Shown: positions 23,237 through 30,870 of the stretch, one piece after another | Position numbering within the stretch: position 1 is the first letter of the stretch | Layout of the letters: each line of letters begins with the position of its first letter | IMG/VR virus record: IMGVR_UViG_3300037071_005240 | Coordinates: 1-37,636 of that record | Strand: one strand, 5' to 3' | DNA: 37,636 nucleotides | From: a virus | The notes under the pieces: generated by a model | What the model saw: the letters and a program-made list of their open reading frames with translations, nothing else | Told to the model about the DNA's origin: nothing | Databases searched by the model: none | Made by a program: the position numbers and the translations under genes

Positions 23237-24829
23237 CTACTCACGATGCGAAGCCTCCGCTAACAAGTCAGCCGTTCGATCTACCCAGGCATTTCCGGCG
23301 TTCGGCCAAGCTGCTGATTTTCTGTAACCTCTGAGTCTCATCGCTATATATAAGAGGGGATCGCCCCCACTTTTCTCCAGATAATATTTAGCCACTTCAA
23401 CACCAAAGTTAATGGCGGTGTCAAAATGGATTAAGTTGAGGGGCCAGGGAAGTTTATCGGCTCCAGATTTTTGCCAGTAATCCTCAAAATAAATTTTATC
23501 GGCATCTGCCCTAGTCAGACCGGCAATGTCTCGACCTGGATAAGAGCAAGCAGAAATTCCGAAATTTGTTCCCTTCTTGATCCCCTGTCCTACCTTACAA
23601 CCAGTCCAGTTGCCCGCATCCCAATCTAAATCTTGAAAACCGCCTTCCCATCCGGCAGTAAAAGCTCTAGCTCGCTCCCAATCGGTTTTGGGCGTCAGAG
23701 TTGGCAGAGTTGGTTGCCGGTTTGTCCACTCGGCAATCACCCACTCGTTCTCACCGATGCGATACCAGATTTTATCGTCAACATTTTTTTCTTCTAAAAT
23801 TGAAATTTTATCGCCTTCTTTGCGAGTTCCAACTATATTCGAACCAACCGTCCCTGCTTTGTCTCGCACATTCAAGAGAGTCGCCTTAACCAGAGCCTTG
23901 ATCGCACCTGGATAAGGGTCAACCGGCGCTGGTGTCGGAGTCGCCGCAACCGGCATAAAAGTTTGAAAGTTTAAATTCACTGTTTCCTTGTATTCCTGCT
24001 CTACAGCGGATTTCCCCTGGATATAGTAGTCATCATAATGGGGATAGCGATAAAAAATTAAACATTTTATTTTTCTATTTACTACTGCCTCATTATAAGA
24101 ATTTATCTCTCTCGCCATCGCTGGCATCAATCCAACTGCTTGCCAGTTCGGGCCACCGTTCGCCTCTGTCAGATAGATAGGTAAGTGGGCATACTCTTGA
24201 GGGATTGCCACGGTATAATCTCGATACGTTCTGAAATCATAATGGCGATTCTCAAACGGGAAGTTCATCATGGTTTCCGACCAGACCAAGTTCACATCAT
24301 AATTGTGACAATAGCTATGAATAGAAAACCCGTCAAGTTCACCTTGACAGGCAGAAATCGTATCGGAAAAATTTTTTATCCAGTCGCCGTTCGAATTTCC
24401 CTGATATTTTAGCTCGTTGTTCCAGGGTCCGGATGCTGCGATCAAGACCTCACATTTCTCCCCCATCGAGTCGTGAAGCGCCCTCCGGCATCTCCGGTAA
24501 AAATCCGCATACTGCTGCGGATAAATCGGCTTGCCATCCGGCCATTCTCTCGAAAGGTTCGGCTCGTTTCCGATAATAAAACGAGTTCCGTTCTTAGAAG
24601 TCTTGGCATAATTTATCAAGCGAGAAATAAAAATTTCCTGATCGGTTGGATTGAGAGGGATCGTACCGGTGCTGCCGTATCCGTAGTTCGCCCGAATAAT
24701 CCAGCTAAAATTTTCCGAATAAGTTTTCGGATTTGGGTTCTCTGATAAGGCTATCGTATCAAGTAACCAAGTCCCAGAAGGAGAGAAGTTCTCCCCTTCT
24801 CGATCATGAATCCCACAAAGATTTACCAC
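23237..24829 (-). CDS. three-domain endolysin: GH + SH3 + GH108-like
   Basis: A 530-residue protein. Residues 1-285 look like a clan GH-A glycoside hydrolase: GNEPN (E89) fits the acid/base and YLTEANGG (E222) the nucleophile. A Pro/Ala-rich linker (about 296-306) leads to a bacterial SH3 domain (about 308-368: LLNVRDKAG, WYRIGENEWVIAEW). Residues 385-530 resemble GH108 muramidases: WEGGFQD (catalytic-type E395), GTNFGIS, and FDTAINFGVEVAKYYL. There is no signal peptide, so release through a holin is expected; the membrane gene beside it is a candidate. It would degrade peptidoglycan at lysis. Confidence 0.82.
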   Translation of the reverse strand: MVNLCGIHDREGENFSPSGTWLLDTIALSENPNPKTYSENFSWIIRANYGYGSTGTIPLNPTDQEIFISRLINYAKTSKNGTRFIIGNEPNLSREWPDGKPIYPQQYADFYRRCRRALHDSMGEKCEVLIAASGPWNNELKYQGNSNGDWIKNFSDTISACQGELDGFSIHSYCHNYDVNLVWSETMMNFPFENRHYDFRTYRDYTVAIPQEYAHLPIYLTEANGGPNWQAVGLMPAMAREINSYNEAVVNRKIKCLIFYRYPHYDDYYIQGKSAVEQEYKETVNLNFQTFMPVAATPTPAPVDPYPGAIKALVKATLLNVRDKAGTVGSNIVGTRKEGDKISILEEKNVDDKIWYRIGENEWVIAEWTNRQPTLPTLTPKTDWERARAFTAGWEGGFQDLDWDAGNWTGCKVGQGIKKGTNFGISACSYPGRDIAGLTRADADKIYFEDYWQKSGADKLPWPLNLIHFDTAINFGVEVAKYYLEKSGGDPLLYIAMRLRGYRKSAAWPNAGNAWVDRTADLLAEASHRE

Positions 24830-24832
24830 TGT

Positions 24833-25111
24833 CTACTCCTTAGTTATTTTAAGCCTATTATAAAATCTGTCCGTTAATTTTTTAATATATTCTCCCAGGT
24901 TCTCCGGTTGATGGTTATGAAAAAGTCCCATCAGCCGGAGTTCCAGAGAAAAACTATTGTGACGAAGTTCCTGCCAGATAATATCATAACAATTTCTCAC
25001 ATATTCTCGATGTTTTGCCAGCCGGTACTCCGTGCTGATCAGCCAAGACGTGAGTGTGACCAGCCACATCACGACAAAAAATAAAAGAATATTTGTGAGA
25101 TTTAGAGACAT
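24833..25111 (-). CDS. holin-like single-span membrane protein
   Basis: A 92-residue protein starting MSLNLTNILLFFVVMWLVTL, with one strong membrane helix at 7-26 and a charged cytoplasmic tail. Its ATG overlaps the previous stop by one base and the gene lies 3 bases before the endolysin. Position and topology fit a holin or spanin-like lysis protein; the sequence alone does not decide. Confidence 0.6.
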   Translation of the reverse strand: MSLNLTNILLFFVVMWLVTLTSWLISTEYRLAKHREYVRNCYDIIWQELRHNSFSLELRLMGLFHNHQPENLGEYIKKLTDRFYNRLKITKE

Positions 25112-25614
25112 TATTTCTGCTCCCAAGTTCCATCTGTATACAAGATAGCGGCAATTGTTTTGCCTGGGGAGGGTGGAATCTCCGGCCCACCTTCGCCTGG
25201 AATCTCCGGCTGCCCACCTTCTTCCCAATTAAAAACCATGAAAGTAGACACATGCCATGAGTTCGGCAGCCCTAAACTATCAGCTACATCGCTCGCTGCG
25301 CCATCGACTGTGGCGTTCCACCAGCCAACTTCCCCCCTTTCGGGAATATAACCTGAGCTATGCTGAAGTTCCTGACTGGCCCACCCCGATTCCGGTTTTT
25401 CCGAACGGACAAAACTCAGCCCGTTATCCCTTGTAAAAAATCTCACCTGGCTCGCTGGCCCCCCATCGATTCTGGCAAAAAGATGAGTCGCTCCCCCCAG
25501 ATGCTCTTTGGCGGCTCCGATCACATCAAGCCCATGTTGGGTCATCCCATAAAGTCTCGGATCAGGCTCTAGGACGCCATCTCTGCTCGTAAATCTCTCA
25601 GTCAGCTTGTACAT
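25111..25614 (-). CDS. lysis-cassette protein, possibly surface or wall associated
   Basis: A 167-residue protein (MYKLTERFTSRDGVLEPDPR...), Gly/aromatic-rich, with repeated GWW/SWHVS-type beta segments and a Pro/Gly linker (PEIPGEGGPEIPPSPG) before a short C-terminal TIAAILYTDGTWEQK. It is first in the cassette with the holin-like and endolysin genes. It has no signal peptide and is not a known family to me; it could be a tail-tip or wall-binding protein. Confidence 0.6.
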   Translation of the reverse strand: MYKLTERFTSRDGVLEPDPRLYGMTQHGLDVIGAAKEHLGGATHLFARIDGGPASQVRFFTRDNGLSFVRSEKPESGWASQELQHSSGYIPERGEVGWWNATVDGAASDVADSLGLPNSWHVSTFMVFNWEEGGQPEIPGEGGPEIPPSPGKTIAAILYTDGTWEQK

Positions 25615-25615
25615 T

Positions 25616-26029
25616 TTATTCTCCTAAATTTTCTGACTTTGAATCGAATACAAAAAGTTCTACATTTTTACCGTCGATTGTGGATATACCAACTGATTTC
25701 CAAGCTGGCTTACTCTCATCTCTCATATGCTCAACTACGCCATCTTTGTCCGGCTTCCCCCAAGTTCTTTTTCTATTTATCTCCATCTTTTCCTCAACCG
25801 CTGCTTCCAGATCAACACCGGAAAGATGCGCCACACCCGCTATCAGAATAAAACAATCAGCCATCTCCAGTCGAGCGTTCTCATAGTCATGGTTAATCAG
25901 GTCAACCACCAGTTCAGTCAGTTCTCTTTTGAGATGGGTGGCCGCTGAAATAGAAGTCGCCTGAGTAAAAATTTTATCTTGCCAGCCGGTAATCTCTTTC
26001 AGCAACTCACCCATAGTTTTCATCTTCAT
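25616..26029 (-). CDS. MazG/DUF550-like nucleotide pyrophosphohydrolase
   Basis: A 137-residue protein. The pattern LKRELTELVVDLINHDYENA, RLEMADCFILIAGVAHLSGV and EKMEINRKRTWGKPDKDGVV is that of all-alpha NTP pyrophosphohydrolases (E-x2-E ... E-x2-D metal site). Phage members are annotated as dATP/dGTP pyrophosphohydrolases and may trim the nucleotide pool. Several ATGs are clustered at the start; the first is used here. AGGAGAATAAA precedes the next gene. Confidence 0.82.
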   Translation of the reverse strand: MKMKTMGELLKEITGWQDKIFTQATSISAATHLKRELTELVVDLINHDYENARLEMADCFILIAGVAHLSGVDLEAAVEEKMEINRKRTWGKPDKDGVVEHMRDESKPAWKSVGISTIDGKNVELFVFDSKSENLGE

Positions 26030-26141
26030 CTCCTTCTCCTTCTGAATATTTCTCTCTGGTTTTCTCTAGGCCAATCTCGACCAGAACAAGGATGCAGATA
26101 GAGGCAAGCGTTATTATGGAAATCCAGATTAAAACACTCAT
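26007..26141 (-). CDS. 44-aa single-span membrane protein
   Basis: MSVLIWISIITLASICILVL is a strong membrane helix, followed by an acidic tail (EKYSEGEGDEDENYG). AGGAGGGAG lies directly before the ATG. The 3' end overlaps the pyrophosphohydrolase gene by 23 bases in another frame, and the ATG overlaps the preceding stop. Confidence 0.6.
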   Translation of the reverse strand: MSVLIWISIITLASICILVLVEIGLEKTREKYSEGEGDEDENYG

Positions 26142-26539
26142 TCTCCCTCCTGTTTTCCCCTACTCCAGAAGTCTACTATCTTCATTTTTTCTCTTTCTTT
26201 TTTCTTTATTTTTTTATGACGAACAATTCGTACTTCTCGATTGCCCGAAACAATCCCCTGAAAAGACCTGTCTATATCTCGAACGGACAAGTCAGAGTCA
26301 AGGGCTAGGGTCTGAGGGACATTCTCCAGAACCAGCAAATCCCTTCCGCCTTCTTTGTCGCCTGTAATCATACGATAAATTATATTTTTTTCCTGCATCA
26401 AATTTTCGATGCGATCTCGCCCGATACCCAAGAACACACTCACTTCTCGAATGGTTGTGTCCATTCCCTCAATCTGCCTGGTTCCCACATACTTCACCAA
26501 CCTTCGAGCTAAGTCCCAATCAGGAATTGGATGCGGCAT
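26138..26539 (-). CDS. hypothetical protein with possible HTH
   Basis: A 133-residue protein. Residues about 27-50 (DTTIREVSVFLGIGRDRIEN) look like a helix-turn-helix. The C-terminus is strongly basic (IVRHKKIKKKEREKMK). Possibly DNA-binding. It overlaps the methyltransferase gene by 20 bases and the small membrane gene by 4. Confidence 0.6.
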   Translation of the reverse strand: MPHPIPDWDLARRLVKYVGTRQIEGMDTTIREVSVFLGIGRDRIENLMQEKNIIYRMITGDKEGGRDLLVLENVPQTLALDSDLSVRDIDRSFQGIVSGNREVRIVRHKKIKKKEREKMKIVDFWSRGKQEGE

Positions 26540-27266
26540 TTTGTATCCTCTTTTCTGCTATCTTAAAATAATTTTCTTCTTTTTCTATTCCGACAAAATT
26601 TCTATTTAATTTTTTAGCTGCTACTCCAGTTGTACCCGATCCCATGCAGAAATCAAGTGTCCAATCACCTTCATTTGTATAGGTCTTTATCAAATACTCA
26701 TAAAGAGCAGTAGGTTTTTGAGTAGGGTGCAAGCCCTTTTCGCCGTGATTCGGACTGTTGAATTCCACAATAGAGCGCGGATACGACATATCGAGAGGTA
26801 TGGTTGTCTCCACATCATTGCGATATGCGCCATAACAATCTGAATGAGCTTTTGAACGGCGAGAGGGACGTATATCTGCAGGCGGCTTTCTCGTTATCTG
26901 CGGATTGTAAGTCACCCGTCCATCGCCAAAGACAAGAATATTTTCATGCTGTCTAAGAGGCATAACTTTGCTGTTTAGATGTCCTGTAGCATGGCTTTTG
27001 CGCCAAATCCACTCATATTTGAACCCGTTTAGATTGCTTGTAACTAACATGCTTGTAAACGGCTGACTTGCCGTTGTTATGAAAACGCCATGCGGCTTGA
27101 GTATACGCTTAACTTCTCTCCACATTGTCTCAAGACAAATAATCGAGTCCCATTTATTTTGAGTAGTCCCATAAGGGAGATCAGTAATAATCGCATGAAT
27201 ACTTTTTTCTTTTATTTTTGGAAGTATCTCTAAACAGTCTCCTTCTCTTAGAATAATATGTGTCAT
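26520..27266 (-). CDS. N6-adenine DNA methyltransferase (beta class)
   Basis: A 248-residue SAM-dependent enzyme. Catalytic motif IV DLPYG at 29-33 comes first and SAM motif I (DFCMGSGTTGVAA) comes near the C-terminus, after HPTQKP. That order is typical of beta-class N6-adenine or N4-cytosine methyltransferases, and DLPYG-TT-x-W is common among adenine enzymes. No endonuclease is adjacent. It is coupled to the primase gene (1 base between stop and start). Confidence 0.88.
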   Translation of the reverse strand: MTHIILREGDCLEILPKIKEKSIHAIITDLPYGTTQNKWDSIICLETMWREVKRILKPHGVFITTASQPFTSMLVTSNLNGFKYEWIWRKSHATGHLNSKVMPLRQHENILVFGDGRVTYNPQITRKPPADIRPSRRSKAHSDCYGAYRNDVETTIPLDMSYPRSIVEFNSPNHGEKGLHPTQKPTALYEYLIKTYTNEGDWTLDFCMGSGTTGVAAKKLNRNFVGIEKEENYFKIAEKRIQNAASNS

Positions 27267-29771
27267 TTAATTTGTTCTGTTTGCTTTGGCCTTCGCTGCT
27301 GCTAACGCCTCAACTGCGGCCTGAAATTTATATTTTTTTACTTCCCTACCCGCCACTCGATCCGTTGTCACTTTTAGCCCATAATATTTTTTCATCTGTG
27401 GTTCGAGCATATCCAGATGGCGAGAGAATCCTTGAGAGTTACTCCATTCGAATTTTCTTTTCGACTGGTCGGCGTATCTTTTTCCTCTAGCAAAGAGTTC
27501 GGCTGCGGTCATAACAGCCGACATTTCTTCCGGTCTGCTCTCGATTAAGCCTTCGAGAATGGGGATAAAGGCACTATTTCTCTTGAGAGTCTCTTTCTGG
27601 CTGTCTGTCAGATTCCCCATTCCGGCCATCAGTTCGTCACTGTCGATAAAATCGACTCCCTTGATGCGGCTGCAAAAAGTATAAAAATCCGCCAGTCTGG
27701 TTTCTGAAGGGACGCTCATCTCCGGATGCGCCCTTAACTCTGCCACAACTTTATTTAATTCGAACAGAAGCCCTCTCCAAAAAGGGATAAAATTAGTTTC
27801 GATGGTAGACCTGATTGAAATCTCCGACTCGTGAGGATCAAGATAGGCCAACTCGAAAGGCAAAATACGGGTATAAACCGCCTCATCTGAAAAAGGAATT
27901 TCTGTCCCTGTCATCCACATAAAAACATTAAAAACAATTTTTTGCGCCCGATTGGTTGTATGGAGTTCTCTAAGCTCAATTTGGCTCCCCGTCGCTGCCC
28001 GATTGAGCGTATCCGGCAAATGACGGGCTTCTGTTTTTTCCACATTATCGAGAACAATCATCCGGTGCGCGGCCATACTTGCTCTAAGCGCATCCGGTTT
28101 ATCAGGGACCTGGCCCATCACATCTTCTTTGGTTCCCTCAATCGACCACAGGATTCTCCTGGCTGTAGTTGTCTTACCTGAGCCGCTTGCCCCCATAATC
28201 ATCGGAATCGGACGTGTGGGAAGTGCTTCCGGAAAGAACATGGCACAGATGACAGCCTTCATCATCTGCCGCTGCTGGACAGCCGTGGCATCGCCATCTT
28301 TGAAGTTCACATCATCGACCAGCATCTTCCAGCAATCAATCATGTTGGTTTCTTCAAGCAAGTTAGGAAGAACCAGAGTATCTTCCGAGTTGCGAAAGAG
28401 AATGTCTATCTCACCATTATAGACAGTTCTGAGCTTCAAAATATCGCCTTCGATCACATAAATCTCCGGCCCGCCTAAATTTAAATATAAAATTTTATTA
28501 AATTCATCCCAATAGGATCGCTTGCGTACAATCACAACTTTAGCTGCCTGGTAAGCCATGTGACTAACCGCCTCAATTACCTGGCGGCCAAAACCTTCGG
28601 CGGCGTTTATCCCCAAAATATTCAGCATAATTCTCGTCCAGGCATAGCTATCAACCAGAGTGAGTTGGTGATCTTCATTGTTTAGCCAAAAAACATGAGT
28701 CTCGTCCCTGACTAACCTGCCGCTTTCAATAAAATAAGCTACTGCGGCTTGAGCCGCATACCTGACCTTTAAGAAACCGGCATTTTTATCGAGCCGGATA
28801 GCATCGATAGCATGAAGAATCATGGTCGAAGCCGATTTTCCCATCGCTTTTCGTATCTGCATCAGGACGGAAGCGGGGATAAAAGTCGAAAGCCCATTTT
28901 CCCCTACGATTGTTTCGCCCGCTGCAAATTTTTTAAAAGTAGACTCTACCGCATTTAGCTGATCCTTCAAGTCCCCTTCAGGAACAATTTCGTGAATCTT
29001 GGTGACTAGCTCAATCGTGCGATCTTTCGACATACCGGATTGTGCCGCCATCCCTGCTGTACAGAGGGTAATGTTATGTCTCTGTCCGGTACTCCAATAA
29101 TCAGAGAGTAATTGGGCAATATTATCAATCGGGTCTACATCGGTAACAATCGCTTCTAAATCTAAAATATCAACTTTTTGAGCAAAAATAGTCTCAGGAT
29201 CAAGGGCTGGCCCATCTTCCCACTGATCGACTGTAACAAACCTGGCTTCTTTGTGTGTCCCTGGATGGCGTCCCAGAGGCAACCGGAGCAAATTGCCGAT
29301 CTCCTTTTCGCCCAACTCAGCCTGTTTTGGATAGACTTCGACATGAAGCGCCCCTGATTTGGCGAAACCAAAAAAATCTCTAACTCTTTCGCCAAAAGTC
29401 TTGCCGCTTTTTGCATCTTCTTTCTCTGTCAGAAAAACATAGCCATGATAGCCCTTACTGCCTGAAAATTCTATCCCATGAGGAATATGATTGTCGGTCA
29501 GAAAATCAGAAATTTTCTTGGCGATTTCCCTGGCCTTCGCAATCCCTACCTTCGAGTCAATATCAAAGGCAATCCAGCGGATTGTGTTACCTGGCGAAGT
29601 AGCGTAAGCCCCTAGAACAATTTCTCCGGCTAAATGCTTTTCAATCAAGTCGAGAGAAGGAATTCCGGCGTGAGGGGTATACTTGAAACCGCCTTTGCCG
29701 TCCGGCTCGACCTGAGAATAATGCGTGCTGTCCTGAAAAAATATTTCGTACAATATGCGGGAGAGGGTCAT
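27267..29771 (-). CDS. AEP-type primase fused to P-loop ATPase
   Basis: An 834-residue replication protein. The N-terminal archaeo-eukaryotic-type primase domain has AFDID (68-72), EFSGSKGYHGYVFL (101-114) and LHVEVYPKQ then GNLLRLPLGRHPGT, as in TOTE-type and phage AEP primases. The C-terminal ATPase has Walker A GASGSGKT (527-534) and MIVLDNVE (571-578), with FMWMTGTE as a likely sensor segment. It would prime and unwind DNA for the family A polymerase 1.1 kb downstream. The length fits primase-helicase fusions. Confidence 0.85.
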   Translation of the reverse strand: MTLSRILYEIFFQDSTHYSQVEPDGKGGFKYTPHAGIPSLDLIEKHLAGEIVLGAYATSPGNTIRWIAFDIDSKVGIAKAREIAKKISDFLTDNHIPHGIEFSGSKGYHGYVFLTEKEDAKSGKTFGERVRDFFGFAKSGALHVEVYPKQAELGEKEIGNLLRLPLGRHPGTHKEARFVTVDQWEDGPALDPETIFAQKVDILDLEAIVTDVDPIDNIAQLLSDYWSTGQRHNITLCTAGMAAQSGMSKDRTIELVTKIHEIVPEGDLKDQLNAVESTFKKFAAGETIVGENGLSTFIPASVLMQIRKAMGKSASTMILHAIDAIRLDKNAGFLKVRYAAQAAVAYFIESGRLVRDETHVFWLNNEDHQLTLVDSYAWTRIMLNILGINAAEGFGRQVIEAVSHMAYQAAKVVIVRKRSYWDEFNKILYLNLGGPEIYVIEGDILKLRTVYNGEIDILFRNSEDTLVLPNLLEETNMIDCWKMLVDDVNFKDGDATAVQQRQMMKAVICAMFFPEALPTRPIPMIMGASGSGKTTTARRILWSIEGTKEDVMGQVPDKPDALRASMAAHRMIVLDNVEKTEARHLPDTLNRAATGSQIELRELHTTNRAQKIVFNVFMWMTGTEIPFSDEAVYTRILPFELAYLDPHESEISIRSTIETNFIPFWRGLLFELNKVVAELRAHPEMSVPSETRLADFYTFCSRIKGVDFIDSDELMAGMGNLTDSQKETLKRNSAFIPILEGLIESRPEEMSAVMTAAELFARGKRYADQSKRKFEWSNSQGFSRHLDMLEPQMKKYYGLKVTTDRVAGREVKKYKFQAAVEALAAAKAKANRTN

Positions 29772-29800
29772 ATAGCATCCTTGCTATCGGAAAATTTTAT

Positions 29801-30205
29801 TTATTCTTCAGTAAGTAATCGCCACGCTGCTGCCGCCACTAAAGAAACCTGAGCATTACCGATTCCTTTTAAGCGGTCTATTCTGTTTTTTGTCCTACCT
29901 TTAACTGTACGAAGAATTCCATCTTCCCAACTGCCGTCCTGCCAAGCTGCCGAACTGTAACGGGCTTCTTGTTCGGTTCTCCCAACTTCTCCATCCTTAA
30001 ATCCATAAAGCCATGCTGAAAACTCAGACGGATCGATAGGATTAAGCGAAGTCCAACTCAAAGGAAAACCCATTAAAATCTCCACCCAATCAGGATTCAA
30101 GATACCACTAACCGCTGTTGGTAAGTCTCGTTCTTGTCCCTTTAAACTTCTGCCGCTGCTTCCTTTCCAATCCCTTGCTTGAGGCGTCGGCCACTTCGAG
30201 ATCAT
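29801..30205 (-). CDS. C-terminal part of C5-cytosine methyltransferase, other frame
   Basis: This frame supplies what the 30108-30857 product lacks: MGFPLSWT (motif IX region) and NRIDRLKGIGNAQVSLVAAA (motif X). It is open much further upstream (to about 30724), and that part also reads like methylase-associated protein (SMTWPKAGMVYDGEF, TPQARDWKGSSG). The ATG at 30205 is the last ATG before the overlap ends, and it gives 134 residues. The protein may be a separate subunit, as in the two-subunit enzyme M.AquI, or be joined to the N-terminal part by frameshifting. Confidence 0.65.
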   Translation of the reverse strand: MISKWPTPQARDWKGSSGRSLKGQERDLPTAVSGILNPDWVEILMGFPLSWTSLNPIDPSEFSAWLYGFKDGEVGRTEQEARYSSAAWQDGSWEDGILRTVKGRTKNRIDRLKGIGNAQVSLVAAAAWRLLTEE

Positions 30206-30857
30206 CAGCGGGATTCCCTGATCCTCTAGCCATATCTGCTCCGAAAGCCCTGCCGGAGCTATATGATCTCTCCCAATCGATTTGCGAAAGGCTGCTCGTT
30301 TCTCCCACCCTTCCTGAGTCCTCTTGATCCCAGAGGCGTCGTGAATTGTCGGTGTGTGCAACAATCCAGAGCCGGTCTCGCTTATGCGGCGCACCCAATT
30401 CGGCTGCGGAAAGAATTCTCCATCGTACACCATACCCGCTTTCGGCCAAGTCATAGAGAATTTGCCCGAAATAACCGGAGGAAAGTAACCCAGGCACGTT
30501 TTCAAAAAAGCAAAATTTTGGCGCAACTCGACGTACCACGTCGATAGTTTCAGGCCAGAGATTTCTGGAGTCTTTAGCTCCTTTGCGCTTTCCGGCATGA
30601 GAAAAGGGCTGGCATGGAAATCCGCCAGAAACGAGATCACAGTGTCCTTTGTAGAGGTCTGCGTATCCGGCCCGTATAAAGTCTCGGATGTCAGTTTGAA
30701 AGATTGGGAAGTAGTCAAGTACACCGTCCTTTTGTCGCTGCTCTAAAACAGAGCAACAGTATTTATCCATTTCGACAGCCCCAATAATTGTGTGGCCCAG
30801 GAGCATCGAAGCTAGGATTCCGCCACCAACTCCAGTGTAAAGTGAAAGCTCTCTCAT
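30108..30857 (-). CDS. C5-cytosine DNA methyltransferase, motifs I-VIII
   Basis: A 249-residue protein with motif I (LSLYTGVGGGILAS), catalytic motif IV (GGFPCQPFSHAG), motif VI (FFENVPGL) and motif VIII (HKRDRLWIVAH). It stops before motifs IX and X, which lie in the overlapping frame 29801-30205. On its own it lacks the GN-x-V/A segment needed to complete the SAM pocket. Either the enzyme is made of two subunits or translation shifts frame in the overlap. A sequencing error is a simple alternative. Confidence 0.8.
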   Translation of the reverse strand: MRELSLYTGVGGGILASMLLGHTIIGAVEMDKYCCSVLEQRQKDGVLDYFPIFQTDIRDFIRAGYADLYKGHCDLVSGGFPCQPFSHAGKRKGAKDSRNLWPETIDVVRRVAPKFCFFENVPGLLSSGYFGQILYDLAESGYGVRWRILSAAELGAPHKRDRLWIVAHTDNSRRLWDQEDSGRVGETSSLSQIDWERSYSSGRAFGADMARGSGNPADDLEVADASSKGLERKQRQKFKGTRTRLTNSG

Positions 30858-30870
30858 AAAATTTTATTTT

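Noticed and set aside
30454-30724. Full-length upstream start of the second methyltransferase frame
   Set aside because: The only start at the 5' end is a GTG without a ribosome site, inside the conserved part of the first frame. Only the C-terminal part is supported.
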